From: Phylloscopus collybita | Taxonomy: Eukaryota; Chordata; Aves; Passeriformes; Phylloscopidae | DNA length: 64,000 nucleotides | Assembly (NCBI GenBank): GCA_027886175.1 | Contig: JAJNNQ010000009.1 | Coordinates: 17,209,501-17,273,500 of the forward strand | Direction: 5' to 3' | In this document: in pieces, positions 38,101-51,749 of the stretch | Layout: the number at the start of each line of letters is the position of its first letter | How positions within the stretch are numbered: the first letter of the stretch is position 1 | Position numbers and translations under genes: made by a program | The notes under the pieces: generated by a model | Databases searched by the model: none | Told to the model about the DNA's origin: nothing | The model's input: only the letters and a program-made list of their open reading frames with translations

Positions 38101-41100
38101 GGTCATTTAATGCACTGAAGTGAAGAGCACGATAAAAAAAATCTAGGCAGAATTTCTCTATGACTAACAGGGTAATGGGTGTAATGTTTATGTCCAAGGA
38201 TTTTAAGTGGCAAAGAGAAAATGCTCCGTTTTCATTTTCTATGGAAGAAATCCAGCATTTTCATTTCCTTCTCACACATCAGTATTGTATTCTATGATAA
38301 ATACTACAATGGAAGATAATTATTCTAAGGGGTTAGTGTTAAACAGGCTTTTGGGGGTAGAGAGAGAAGGTTTTTTTGTAGCTATTTGAGAGATGAGTTA
38401 TGCAACAAAAAGCTAGAAATCTTTGTTGTTTGATTCCAGTGTGCTCATGAGCTAGGATTAATGTTCTTTGTGCTTGTTGATGTAGACAAACACGCAGTAG
38501 TTCTAAATTTATACCGCATGTACTGGAATCAAGCTCGCCTTTTCATTTAAGTGCCGTTATGAACAGGAGGAGTTTTTTATATCTAATGACTCCTAAAATG
38601 GCACACACTGATGGGGAGTCTAGAAAAATAACAAGATAAACAAAGAAGATACTTAACTACTGTCTATAGCAACCATAAACATCAATTCTGTTGTTTGAGA
38701 CCTAGCAGAGTTAACTTCGGTGAATTAGATATAGGGGATTTGATTTCATGGCTCTCTATGTGTAGATAGAGACATGTATAGATTTGTGTATGTGACATTC
38801 ACCAGGCACTGTGACGATTTCTTTTGCTGAGAGACATTACAGAGCCTGCATTCAGAAAGTTAAAAGGGACTGTTTGCAGGAATATGTAAAAACACGGGTA
38901 GAAACAGGTATGCCACAAAGCTGTGGTGATAATACTGTTTTAAAATGTGCACTAGTAGGGACACAGAGATAATTTCCATAACTACTGCATCATCTTATGT
39001 CTCTAAGAGGAACAGTTGTGGAATACAAAGTAGAGGCTTCTTATTAAATGTTTTGGTGACAAGAAGGCAATATTTTATTTTAGGTATGAAAATGAAGCCT
39101 CTGGAAAGTAGTTTGAGGTAAAGCACTTCCTTCTCATTTTAGTAATTTGAATTATGAAAAAACGCATAACCAACTGAATACCCAACCTTTGCCCACATGT
39201 ACTGTCTTTGAAAATGGCATGAAAGCATAGGTAATCACATTCATTTATACAGAGTTTCTTGGGTCATGGTACTTTGTCATCATGTAAAGGAAATTCTTTG
39301 GAACTCTTATAAGAAAAATATTCCAAATGCCTCTTTCATATTAATAAGGCAGAAGACAGAAATTTATCTGTGCTAAGTTCTCTTTTAATCCTCAGAATAT
39401 AAAATAAGTTTACCTAAGTTTAAATCTGGAAGAACTGACTTCTGTTGAAATGCATATTACATAGATGGCCACCCTACCATTCTTGCCATGCAAGAAAGAA
39501 CATCTGTGAAATTGATGTAATGACAAAACAGGCAAGAAATGTGAAAAGGAGAAAGCAAAATCCAGAGGATGTAGATGCTGTGTATTGACATTCCAAATCC
39601 TATTCTGAATTTTTTATTTAAAGTACGACACATAATCAGCTGCTTAGATAACCAGTACCTATACCTTTTGCTTCCTTTCTAAAAGGACAAAATAAGGGTT
39701 ATAATAGCAAAGGCTTATGAGAGCTCTAGGGTCATATGGCCTCTATTTTGCCAAGGAGAAGAGAGTCTAGAACTCACATCCTGGGTGACTTTCTTTGCAT
39801 GCTCATTTGGCTGCCTTTTAAAGCAGCTGTTAGCATAGCAAGGTGTATTTCCTACTTATTTTTCAGTTCAGGACTGGATGATCTTTTACCTACACTCCAG
39901 AGAGAGCTCTGAACAAGCTGCTGGTTTTCAATAGGTGTCACAGTGCATTTATACTGCATGTGTCCACTGAAAGAAGTACCTCTGTTGCTTAGCTGTCCTG
40001 AGTGTACTATTTTATACAAGTTATGAGTACAGAAAGAATTCGATGTAGTTAAATGGGAAGTGGATATAAAAATATGAGATGTGTTTTCATTAAATGTTAA
40101 GTGCTTCAATTGCTGTAAACTGCATCCAAGTATTAAAAAAAATAAAATCTTGCAATGGCTTCAAACAGTAGGATAATAGCTGAAATTATATCTCTTTATA
40201 ACACAAAGTGCTGTGAAGTTCAGTTGTAGTTCAGTTACATTTGTAAGAGGACATATGTTCAAGAAAAGTTAGTTTTGACAATGATCACTACTAAGAGTTA
40301 GTGGCTTTGCAGCAAGAATTTCAGTGGGATTACTTCAAGTTAACATTAGTCTTGCTTGGTGAATTGAATTATAATTTATGTTTGGAGTGTGTGAGTTGAG
40401 TTGCTGGAGTACTTCTCCCAGAGTCATCCAAAAGACATACAGATTGTATACTCCAAGATTCCTCTGGGGCTGGAGCCAAAGTATAGTACTTATTCCTCTC
40501 AAAGCATGTTCCTAAATTCAAAGCACTAATGCAGATGCCTCCCTATTCCCCCCATCCAATACAGTAACTCTAATCAGCCCAACATTAAAAAAATACTTAC
40601 ATGTGATGAAGGCTTGTTTAGGCACATCTCAGCTAGCTTCAATTGCTCTTCTTTGGTACCAAGACAGAGAAACTTCCTTACACGAGGACACCAGAACCCT
40701 TTGCACTTAGGGAATCTAGCTCTATTAAGTCTGTATCAGTGTACCTTTACAGTTGGTACTTAAGAGAAGTGTCACAATACCTCTACAGACTGCAGTGGAA
40801 CCTCCTATAGTGGTAGAATGGCTTCACAGGTGTAGAAATGAAGAGTATTTGATTTAACCCCATAAAATGAAAAAATACACATTTGTTTCTGTACCTTTAT
40901 AAATTAGTGACTAAAAGCAGAACTGGAGATGGTTTCTCTGTCACTGCTGCTGGAATAAGCTGTAGAATAGAATTTATGCATTGCACCACATGAAACAAAA
41001 ACTCCTAAGGATCCTAAAAACTAGCTGTGAGATGAGCTCCCTAGGGAGCAAATAATCACCTCATTGACAGTACTGAGATGCATTAATATGCACCAAAAGT

Positions 41101-41959
41101 GATGCTAGCAGTTTCTGGAGAGCAAATTATGATATTTCTTTTTCTCACATCCTGCAGGAGTCCCTTCATTGACAAATAAAATGGACCTTATTAAGCTGAG
41201 ACATATGTCTTTGAACTAGAGTAACTGTAGCATCATCTGCACATATTTCAATTTCCTCATTAGGAGTATAAAAAAATAGAGTTGCTTTTTTCTTTATGCT
41301 TTTTTTCCTCTTTTAAAAAACCTAAAATGATTATTTCTTTTAGGGGGACAGAATGTAGGGATAGGCTTGGGTTTAATGTGTTAGTAAGTTTTAAAATAAA
41401 TGGCTTATCATGAAGGTATATACAATATACAAATATATATATATAAAAAATATCTCATTGTTTGAGGTTTTATTTTGGAAGATTTTTCATCACCTTTGCT
41501 TTTTTATAGGAGGAAACATCAATCTTCATTGGGAAACCATACATTTTCCAGATGTGGAAACAGAGTGCCTGCTATTTTTTAGGGTATATTTTAAAGACAA
41601 CTTCAAGGAGAAATGAACAGAAAACAAGTTGTGCTATAGTGGTGTGGTTTGATGTTCACATGGCCTGAGCTCTTATTTACTGCTGCTTCCTTCCTTCCAA
41701 CTGCTTTTGAATCACTGTTGTGGTTCCCACAGTGTTTTGCTTTGTTTCCATTGGCTCTTGACATGACTTTATGATGAAATGGAACGAAAAGGAAGATCAG
41801 AAGTGCATTGCAGTAGATGTTGCTGTGTGGAATCAAAGCACAAAAATGTGGGGCTAAATAGAGAAGTATCCAAAAGGCTTAGAAAGCTCTATTTTGTTAC
41901 ATATTTCTGAGAGAACAGGCATAACTGGGAACAAAGCCATTTGTAAGAGGGAAAGTTAT
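35191..41959. other. Unique AT-rich non-coding DNA
   Basis: No gene is supported. Content is unique AT-rich sequence with short AT repeats such as the alternating AT run at about 41430-41446. Open frames reach 112 codons (37321-37659 minus) but are unrecognised and lack flanking splice or promoter signals that I can support. Confidence 0.6.
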
Positions 41960-43200
41960 AAATATGGCAGTATGTGGCTTTCCTCAAGTGCCTGTACTCT
42001 AGTATGCAGAGCTTGGTTAACAAGAAAGGTCTGGAAGTCCATGCACTTCCAAAAGCCTGTAAATATCATAATCACAAAGATCAGATGCAATACTATGCGC
42101 AATTTAGACACTTCCATGAGAGTTTACAGCCTACGTAGGAAAATCAGGAGAAGAGGAGGAAAGCTATGGTAGAGTCCTCTCCCATGAAACTGGAAATTTG
42201 TTTGTCTGATGATTGATACTGGTGGTATCATGCTGGAGGTATGCTACAGGGAACCTGATGGAAAGGAAATGAGGATGGACAAAAGCAACTAACAGGGGGT
42301 TGATGCCTGTACATCCTTATATTTTTTGTGGGATTTTAACAGTCCAGACATATTCTGGAAGGGCAGCAATACACAGGCAATTCAACAAACTATTGCACTG
42401 CATGTTGGCTGCTTCCCAGTGCAAATACTGGGGCGGTCAGAAAGTATAATGGTTTACATGACCTGCTACATGACAGGTGTCTGAGGTCAGAGACTGAAGG
42501 CAAGCTGGAAAGATGCAGAGCAGAGTTGGTACTCTAGCCTTCAGGAAACCAGATTTCAATCTGTTCTGGCAATTTCTTTGCCCAAGTTTCAAAATGTTAG
42601 GCAGAATTTGCATAGCAAGCTGCCATGAGGGAAAGTGCATAAGCAAAATTGTTGTTTTTCAAGGAAAACTTACTGAGACTTCAAAAATTAACTCTCCCAT
42701 TTGCACAGGAAGATGAGAAATTTTGGCAGAAGAGTCATTTGGCTGGCAGTGTGCTTCTGGATGAAAGGAAACACAAGAACACACAAGAAGTGAAAACTAG
42801 GCAACAAAGGAGGAATACGAAGAGAATTGCTTGAGCATTTGGAGCTCAATCAGAAAGACCAAAGCACAGCTGCAGATAAAAGTACTGAGGCACATAAGGG
42901 GTAACAGGAGAATATGCTAGAATCAGTGGGATGCTCAGGGAAAATGTGGGTCCATCAATGAGTGTAGGAGAAACAGATGGTTCAGAAAAGGCTGAGTGAC
43001 TCCATGACTTTTTTTGCCTCTGTCTTCACAAGCAAAATTTTCAGTACTAGAAAAACTGGGGATGGGGAGGACAATGGGATAGAGGAGCAACAGGTTAGGA
43101 GCCACTTACAGAAACTGAATGTATTCAAAACCTTGGACCATATTAGATTCACCTGAGGGCACTGAAAGGTTGGCTGAGATGATGCAATTAGATAAGGTTG
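41960..43200 (+). mobile_element. Old CR1 LINE internal fragment (endonuclease to start of RT)
   Basis: A diverged internal part of a CR1 retrotransposon ORF2. It starts near 'caagtgcctgtactct' (41975), equivalent to the beginning of the apurinic-like endonuclease domain. It continues with 'gctacagggaacctgatgga' near 42243. At 42332-42361 a readable stretch encodes DFNSPDIFWK, matching the conserved GDFN catalytic motif of the CR1 endonuclease with the first glycine position changed to tryptophan. Later landmarks are 'cttcaggaaaccagatttca' near 42539, 'gaaaatgtgggtccatcaat' near 42939, 'tttgcctctgtcttcacaag' near 43013, and 'aaccttggaccatatt' near 43130, which leads into the reverse transcriptase. 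Stops and frameshifts break the reading frame throughout. Similarity fades after about 43200 and no CR1 3' end follows. Confidence 0.72.
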
Positions 43201-45410
43201 CCGAATTTAGTTCTGCTAATGATTTTCTGGCTTGTAAAGCTGTTGCCAGGAATGGCTGGATTGACACAGCCAAGGACAAGGCTGATAGTCCACACGAGAA
43301 TAAATGGCCAATGACAGAATATTAGGCAAGCTGTGTAACTTAGGTGAGGGATTTTCAGGGAAGAAATAATTGCATATTGCAGAATGTGAGAAATAAGTGC
43401 ATCCTGAAAAGCCATATACACTGCCATAAAAAATAAAAAAAGTTTTGTTTATTTGTGCCTAGCCTATTAAATTTAAAGGATGTGCTTTGTGCTGAATATT
43501 CTCTTGAGGCCAGCAGTTAAACGCTTGCTCAGTAACTATGGCTCCATGAATAAAGTGTTAGGGATTTCTATTTTGGCTTTCTGTAGACCAGCAAAAACAC
43601 TTGCTGTAGGGCAGTTGCTAAATACTCATAAGAGATTATTATTATTTTCTTTATAAGAAAACATTTTTTTTTCCTGAAACTTAGTCTAGCAATCTATCTA
43701 GCCAGGACTTTATCCTAAAGTACTTTTGGCTCTTGTCTTCATATTGGTGTCTTTGACATATTTTTGAAAATTTAGACTATAGTGCTAATGCAACCATCAA
43801 CTTCAATGGTGCAGGGTACACATCTTGTTTGCTTTCTGGATTATTGGATCCTGCCTGACATACATCTTGTCAGGAGTACTGAAATGCCTCCAACAGTGTA
43901 TTCATGATTTTAACTGAATGATCTTCTGTTTGGCTTGACCATGTCCCTATTACTCTTTCATAGATAATGATCTAACTTATTGCTAATGGATTTTGATTGT
44001 GCAAATCAAAGGGGGGATTCTGAGGATTCTCAGATTTGGACTAGATGTTCACTATTTATTGAGCCAGAGAACATAAGAAACAACAAAAATGTGAAGTAGT
44101 TGACCAATTTATACACTGCAGATAGAGTGAAATTGGATTCCCTTGACTGATAAAGAAAAATGGTAATTAAAATTATTAGAAGCATGATAAAATTATTTGC
44201 CAAAAAGGTCACATTTACTGACTTTGATTGTTAGGTTCTCTTTGCTAGATTTTGGCTGGGTGGGATAATTAATATTATGTCCTCCTGAAAATAGGCATGG
44301 TGCTATTTCCTTCAATCTCAATAATAAAGAATATATAAATTTGCTTTTAGAAGTACAAAATATGTTCCATATCAGATAATAACTTTACTGTAGGTAAAAT
44401 TGAATGTCAAACTCCTGGAGCAAGTTTCTGAAACAGATATCTCTTTCTCTCATTTTTCTAAATATTTTTCTGAAAGGGTATCCATGCTGGTCTTGGACAT
44501 TGCAATGGCTGTAGTGATATTCCTGTTTTGTAGTGGAGGGAATGAAGGGAGAGACAACAGGTTTATTAGAGTGTAAGAGGTAAAAGCAGAATAGCAAAGC
44601 AGAGAGAAAGACTTCTGAAGGAAGTTCTCAGTGTCTAAAAGTGAAAAGCATCATTCAGGTGATGGGTACCCCCTTTTGTCACTCTCTTCTTCACATTTCA
44701 AGATATCCTTCACATTCCCATCTATTCTTGTATCAACTCTGCTTCCAGCTACATGCTTTCACTTGCTGCATGGAGGGCACTGTACAAAGACCAGACTGTA
44801 TTCTAGTTTATGATACGTACTTCAGGGCTCAGCAAACATTTTTCCAACTAAACTTACACCGGGCTCAGCAATTAAATCAATATCCTAATAGATCCAAGAA
44901 AAGGTGAATCTAGTTACAAAAACACGGTTGGAGGAATCTGGGTTACAATGTAATAGTATTTCCCCTCCCGGCTTGGGATACAAACACCCTTTGCCTCTCC
45001 TCTAATTTCCAGGACCATTAGGAAATCCCTACACAGCTTTCATGGTTGTCTTGGTACTTCTGCTTTTGCAGCTGCTTAGTGAACCCAAGTAGGGCACTGA
45101 CCCACCTTGCAAGCTGCCCCAAATCTGTGTATTTAAAGCTTCCCCTTCTGCATCAAGTATAGCTCTACAGATCCATAGTCCAGTGAAGAAGAAAAGAGAT
45201 AGGGGAATGAGAACCTGGTGGTATGGGAGAGGGGATTCAAGTTTCACTTTAACATCCAGCTATGACCTCAGCCCTTCTAAATCTAGTTTTTATCTGTTTG
45301 CTCCATTTTAGCTATATTATAAATCTGTATCTAGTAGCAGCACTCTGAAGCTAATACAGTACAATTAAATATTTCTAATTAATCAGTATCTAAAAAATAA
45401 CTAGAACATT

Positions 45411-45425
45411 AAAAAAAAAAAAAAA
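45411..45425. repeat. Poly-A run (15 bp)
   Basis: An uninterrupted run of 15 A. The upstream sequence is AT-rich and shows no recognised retroposon. Confidence 0.9.
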
Positions 45426-45524
45426 CCAACATGCAAGTGACTAATCCCAAACAGATTAATTGTATATCTCAGTGAACTCCTGGTGACACCTGTGCAGATA
45501 TTTTTGTGAGGCTCACAGGACCTT

Positions 45525-45794
45525 TCAACTATTTTGTGAAACACATGTAGGTTCTCCTACCTGCTGCTTTTCCTCAGCAGCTGGATAATACTCACTGGTG
45601 AATTTTTCAACATCTTGATAGCTGTTAGTTATAGTTTCTTTTATTAAACTTGCTGTAAGTACAATTAGTGGCTCATTAACTCCTGGCAGAGAGTATACAT
45701 TATATTTTAGAATATCTTCTCTTCTTACCTTCCTAAAGGACTGAATTAATGGCTTCTTAGCGATACAAAACACTTTCTGAGTTTTATCCATCAT
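45525..45794 (-). other. Open frame of 89 codons, unrecognised
   Basis: A minus-strand frame from ATG at 45794 to a stop at 45525. Unlike most chance frames in this window it has a balanced composition with many charged residues (K, E, D, R), few low-complexity stretches and no excess of F, L or C. I do not recognise a domain. A donor-like 'aggaag|gtaaga' lies inside it near 45729, so part of it could instead be an exon end. No acceptor, promoter or partner exon is supported. It could be a remnant of a retrocopy or chance. Confidence 0.12.
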
Positions 45795-48278
45795 AAACAG
45801 AGCATTAGTTAGATAATCTGTAACTAGGGTCAGCTAACAGATTTATTAACTTGCAGACACCTGACTAACAAAAATGACTGGACTGTAGAAATATGATCAC
45901 TCAGCTTATTATTTTGAGCCACTAATGGTATGTCTTAACTTCAAATATCAAGGACAGAATCAGCATGTTTAGTAGATTATTTTGGTGCCATTTTCTCCTT
46001 TTTATTTGCCATTGCTTCTTTTTTTATCATAAGATGATCTTGCTTTTTTAACCAAAGCTTGAAATGAAGTCACAGCATCTCATTTGACTGGGGGGGGAAA
46101 TTAAATAGAAGGATCCACATGATCACATGCATATATCTATCTACACAATTACAGTTTTATACACTCTCTTTAGTGTCTCTAAGTTTTTAGAGCAAATGAA
46201 GTAAGATAGGTTTTTGATTCTTTGAAGGTGAAGACACAATATTGAGAGGGATATTGAAGAATCAAATTACTAAAATTAGGAGGAATGAAAGGAAAAAATA
46301 CTTGGCAAAAAGTGAGAAAGAAAAAACAGAGATGACAATAGAGAATTAAATAAAAATTACTTCAGGAATGCAGTTACTGCTTCTGAGTTCAAAATTCAAC
46401 AGCAAAAGGAAAGTATTGCTCTAGTAGAAAATAGATGGAAGAGACGAGAGCTTGAAAAAGAGAAAAAGGGAAGGTTGTTTTCTTTTTTTTCACCTGGCTG
46501 GTGTTCCCTGGAATGTGTTATTATCTTCTGTATGATTCTTGGATGATTTGGCCAATTTTACTGATTGTTTCCTCTTCCCTGTGTAATGGCTCCTAAGTTG
46601 GCAGAACCTGTCAAAATGGAGGTAATGAGCAACTGTGAGAGATGACAACTGCCATGGATGCTGTATTTACATCATCTAGGGAGTGCTGAAAGGGAAGCTA
46701 AACACCTCTGAAGTAACCAGTCACTTGACATTGTTGTGCAGTAGTATATCAAAGATCTTAGCCCTAGTAAGGTTCAGTATAACTGGCCAGCAGCTGGTCC
46801 CAGTCACAGGGTCACTCTTCCTGCTTCTCCCTCATGTCAGCAGTGACTGTGATGAGTGGGGGCATGTTTGAGAGCTGTTTTCCCCAGTAGCACACCAATG
46901 ATGACAGTTCTGGGTATTATGATGATGCAGCATGAAACAGAGGCTGGAGGTGCTTTAAAGAACAGTCACAGATGGGATGCTGCAGAGAACTGGCACACAG
47001 GCTAGGGTAAAGAGTTAAATATGTGTAGGACTGCCAGGCAATGAGAGACACATTGAAATACTATGCTTCCTGTGAAAGAAAAGTCACATAAGCAATGTTT
47101 AATTTAAGTGTTGCTGAGCTCAGCAAATAGGTGTTCAACATATCATATTCCAGGCTTCCAGATCTTTAATTCACTGATGGTTTCTGTACTCTCTTGACCT
47201 GCTGTAATAATCACTGCTTCACCTATCCAAGTGGCTGACTTGCTCCATGGGGAAAAAGCCATGACTCAGAAGTCCCCAGCTAGCTGCTGAATAGAGGACT
47301 CCAAATTCAGCATTCAGAGATTTTTGGCTGCTGAAGCAATTTTGCTTTTGTGCTTCTAATTGTTTCATTCCAGAGGGGATATGCAATGTGTCAAAAGATG
47401 AAAATATTAATAGAGACTATCATGTATCATTCTCTACAAGTAGCTTCTTTCTGCAAAGGACAAAGTTATGAACTGATAAACTGAGGGTTAGGATTAAATC
47501 AGCCATTTCTATGGAGATAACTTCAGAGAAATACAGCTCTTCCTAGTGCTGATCAACTGCTGATCCTACTCTAACTTGTAATGAAAGGATTAGATGACAA
47601 GTGTCACCAGCATTATTTCAGATGCTAAGAGATTGCTAATAATGTGATAGAAGTCTGCTGTGAATATTGCATGAGGAAGGTTATCTATAGCATAAGTTGA
47701 GCAGGGAACTTGCTTTTTTGTATCCTGACAGCATAATTACAAATGCTTCTTGCTCCTTACACATGTCAGCTCTCTGCTTCTGCTGTTAGTTTATGAAGTA
47801 GTGTAGTGTGCTACACAAATCTGTCATGGTCCTTCTTGACCTAGAAAAGTCTGAGACTGGATGATCCAAAGTTATGTAAAATCAATGGGTTTTCTCCCCA
47901 AAGAGTATTGCCAAACTGTGAGTGCTGCTAAAATAAATATATAAAGTGGGGTTTAACTTTTCCTAAATGACGTAGCAAAAAATTATTTTAAATAAAAGCA
48001 CAGCAGTGGGCAGCAGGACACTTATTATCTATTTCAGCTCCTACCATGAAAATTCTTGTTGCCTCAGTTTACCCAGTTCTGTTTGACAAATGCCTCATAG
48101 AGGAGTTGCTTAGCTCGTGCAGTTGAGTGGTTGGGAAGATTTTCACAGATCTTTGACAAAATGCAACTCTGAAATATTATTGTGGTTTTGCTCACAGCTT
48201 TATGAATATTGTATAAAAAAATTATTAGTTCTGTTTGGTAGAAATAAATCATTCACAGCTGGTAACAGCTTTTACGAG

Positions 48279-48850
48279 TGTGCTTGTTTTAGTTGGGGTA
48301 GAGTTAATTTTATTCATAGTAGCTAGTGTGGGGCTATGTTTGGGATTTCTGCTGAAAACATTATTGATACCAGAATGTTGTTTTAGCCATTGCTGAGCAG
48401 TGCTTGCACAGGGTCAAGGCCTTTTCAGGTTCTTACACCACCCCATCAGTAGGGAAGACTGGGAGTACACAAGAAGTTGGGAGGGGACACAGCTGGGACT
48501 GCTGATCCAAACTGACCCAAGGGATATTCCATACCCTGTGCATATGCTGCTGAGAGGAAGAAGAAAGAAGGGGAGATGTTTGGAGTGATGGCATTTGTCT
48601 TCCCAAGTTGCCATTACCTGAGGTAATTTCTCCTGATTTCCTGGAGATGGCTGAGCACCTGCCTGCCCATGGGAAGTAGTGAATTAATTCCTTGTTTTGT
48701 TTGCTTGCATGAGCAGGTAAACTGTCTTTATCTCAACCCACGAATTTTGGTCACTTTCACTCCTCTGATCCTCTCCTTCATTCCACTGAAGGGGACTGAG
48801 TGAATGGCTGTGTGGTACTTTGTTGCAGGCTGTGGTTAAACTATAATAAA
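48279..48850 (+). mobile_element. Solo LTR of avian endogenous retrovirus
   Basis: About 570 bp that follow, module by module, a very common avian retroviral LTR. It begins 'tgtgcttgttttagttgggg' at 48279. It continues with 'gctgagcagtgcttgcacag' near 48393, 'gggaggggacacagctggga' near 48479 and 'gggatattccataccctgtg' near 48521. Then come 'gtgatggcatttgtcttccc' near 48585, 'cacctgcctgcccatgggaa' near 48656, 'taaactgtctttatctcaac' near 48718 (the polyadenylation and U5 region) and 'gctgtggttaaactata' at the right end. The end is diverged from the usual ACA, so the right border is accurate only to about 10 bp. No flanking duplication was found. No internal viral genes are present. Open frames at 48400-48614 lie inside the LTR and are not genes. 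Confidence 0.88.
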
Positions 48851-51749
48851 AAGTTGTCTTGCTAGCTTGCCGTTTTGTTTAAAAAATACATTTGGAGTTT
48901 TTTCCCCAACTTTTATCATTTATTTAATTTGATCCATTCTAGTCTCTGCACTTGAATTTCCTGCATGATTAATTCTATAATATTAAAAATGTGATGAAAT
49001 GCAAACTTTATAAAATTGACGGATAATTATGTTTCTTATGTTAGTCAGCGAAACGGATGATGAAAAAAACACTATGGCCTGATCAAAACCATTAAATAAT
49101 TTAAAATGAGGACTTCAGAATCAGGTTAGAAGAATTATATTGAAAATAATGGTTATCTTGCTTTATAAGCTTTCTGATGTGTTCTATCTTTTGCAGGGCT
49201 TTTTTCTTGAGAATGTTAAGCACATATTTGTAGTTAATTTGCTGATACTATGTGCATGAGCTATTACTTTTCCTTAACTTCAAATTGTGCAGTTCATTCT
49301 TTTCATTCCTAAAAGGATAAAGGCTGGGATTTTCCAAAGGAGCTTAGAAAATTTACGTCTAAATTTTAAAAGGTGCCTGAAGATTCAGATAGATGCCAAA
49401 GGGGATTTTTCAGAAGCATTCAGCTTTGTATTAGAAGAAATAGAAATGGGTATTGAAATTCTTGAAAATCACACTGGGTTTGTATCAGTAGCCTTTAATT
49501 CCTACAGGTATTAAATTTGCCTTCTGTGGCTATGTCTATTTTAGTAAGTAGTGCAGCACAGTAGGAGCAGATTTTTAGAGCAAAATGATGCTGAGAAGCT
49601 GACATTCACATTATTTAGTTTTGGGGTGTTTGTCTTCAGAAGAGCACTAGTCCTGTCCCATAGACTAAATTCAAATTAGCAGATGGAGCACATTAAATAT
49701 GCCACAGCATCCCAGAAGAACTGTTTAGAAAGAATACCTGGAAGTCCTCTAGTGCAATGTGCAACTCAGTGAATCTACTGACTACTGAGTGCTGCACTCC
49801 TCTCCCAGTGTAAAGTACTTTAGAATTGCAGCCTGGACCTCCCAAGCTGGAGCTTCTGTTATTTTTGGCTGCATCTTGTGTTATTGTTCTTGTGCCTGTA
49901 TGGCATATCTACTAAGATAACGTTGGCTCTCTGTTTTGTTTCCTGTCCAAGCTGTAAGCATTAGTATAGAAGCAGAGGAAGCAGGATTGTGCATTTGTAG
50001 CCCTTTCCCATGCAGACTTTCTCTATATATACTGCTTTCTAGCTTACCTCTAGATGTGGACCCCTAGTTCAAAGACCTTGATAGGTCACCATATCTGTCT
50101 CCTACACACTATGAAGAAAGAAAAGCCTTACTGGTGACTCAGGTATGCATCCAGTTGTTCTTCTGCCACATATATCTATTCATTTCTGAGTCTTTCCTCT
50201 CATCTAGAAGGATAGAAGATAATCCCATTTTGGGTTCTGGCCATGTTTTCTTTGCACCATTAGCCCTGGCAGCGTGCTGCAGTATTCTACTCTCGATAAG
50301 CCTCCAGGATTTCCCATTCGTCAGGGATGTCCTCTGTTGTCTGTGAGTTTCTGACATTTTGATTGCCCCTCAAGTAATACAGCTTAAGCCTGTCAGAAAT
50401 CTTATTGACTGAAAGTTCTGGCTGGAAAATATTAATTGATAAAACAAATGAACAAACTCAGAATGGATATTCTACGTGGATGTTACTGAACTGCAATATA
50501 TTCTTGGGGCACAGTTTTTGCTTTGAACCTCCTGTAGTCAGGAGAAGAGAATTCAGTGGATATGTCTAAATTGCAGGCACAGTTCTGGTCCCTTGATTGT
50601 CCATCAAAATCATGTTCTGCTTTTATTCCTTGGCATCTTTCAAAAGCATTCCCTGCTCAGTCAATCTAGATTGACCCCATGAGGTCTCTTACAGTCTTCT
50701 GTAGGAACACACTGGAAGCTCCAGTGAGTTTCCAGCCTCACTCCTCATATTTTACTATTGGTAGGGAGCTGTAAAGAAAAGTAAAAATACAGTTCTTACT
50801 TGTAATGTGGAGACTGAGGTGTTATTTCCAAACTGATGTTTATTTACTGTGACAGTAGACCAGATATGTAACTTCCCTCTACCCCTATATCTTCCATATA
50901 GCAAAAATAAAAACAATGTGTAATTCATGACTGTCCATATAGGGATGTTACAGCAGTTACATACTGATCTAGATACCTTAAATGTCAGTTTTGTCATGCA
51001 AAGTATAGCAAGTCAATTAAAGTTGCCTTAAGCTTCTGCTTTATTATTATGGTTATCAGATACTGGGTGCACAATCTGGTTATGGTGAAGTAAGATCTAA
51101 TTTTCCAGGCTGTCAGTTTATTGCTTGGGTACATTACCTTATATTGCTGTGAAGTAAAATTTGTCCTTTCCATGGATTAGTTGCCTTTTTCAAGTTCCTC
51201 TCTGAGTTTGGCCCACAAAATCTTGTTTGAGTGTTCATTGCCTCAAGGAAATATATCAGGGTTGGAAAAAGTGCTTTCCTCTCACAGAAGCTTTGCTGTT
51301 TTTTCCCTCATCAAGCTTTACTTTTGTTTTTATATGGTTTTGTCCTTAATTAGGCTCTTAATTACTTTCTCTGAAACCACAGTAAGTCTCATTGCTTTGT
51401 AATTCCCCTGATCTCCTGTGACTTCTTATTTTAAATATAGATGGTGTTTTATGTGAACAGATTGTTATCCTCAAAAATAATTGCTGTTGTAAAGCCTGTA
51501 TTTTGCATCCTTTTCTATATCAACACTGCTTCAAACTTTATTTCATTCAAATTTTTCAAGCCAGTTAAGTCCTGTAGCCTGGAAAATGTCAAATATATTG
51601 ACTGTTTTTCTGTTTTTGTCCTATATTCTCAGTAGTTCTCTGCTCATTGAAAAAACCCAGATGATACTTCTTCCATTAGCGCTGTTCCAGTGGTCGCCAC
51701 TGGTATAAGGGAAACAATAATTTCTCCCACAAAGAAAGGGGGGACAAAT
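48851..51749. other. Unique non-coding DNA
   Basis: No gene or recognised repeat. Open frames are 80 codons or less. Two opposite-strand frames at 50134-50357 overlap each other and show no homology that I know. Confidence 0.6.

Larger units (their letters stand above)
43201..48278. other. Unique non-coding DNA
   Basis: No gene is supported. The stretch includes a 15-base A run (45411-45425), an adenine- and purine-rich block at about 46250-46470 and one somewhat protein-like minus-strand frame (45525-45794), described separately. Nothing else is recognised. Confidence 0.55.

Noticed and set aside
39860..39905. The words 'ggactggatgatctttta' resemble a CR1 3' end.
   Set aside because: The match is limited to about 20 bp, and the expected 'ccttccaac' and octamer tail do not follow.
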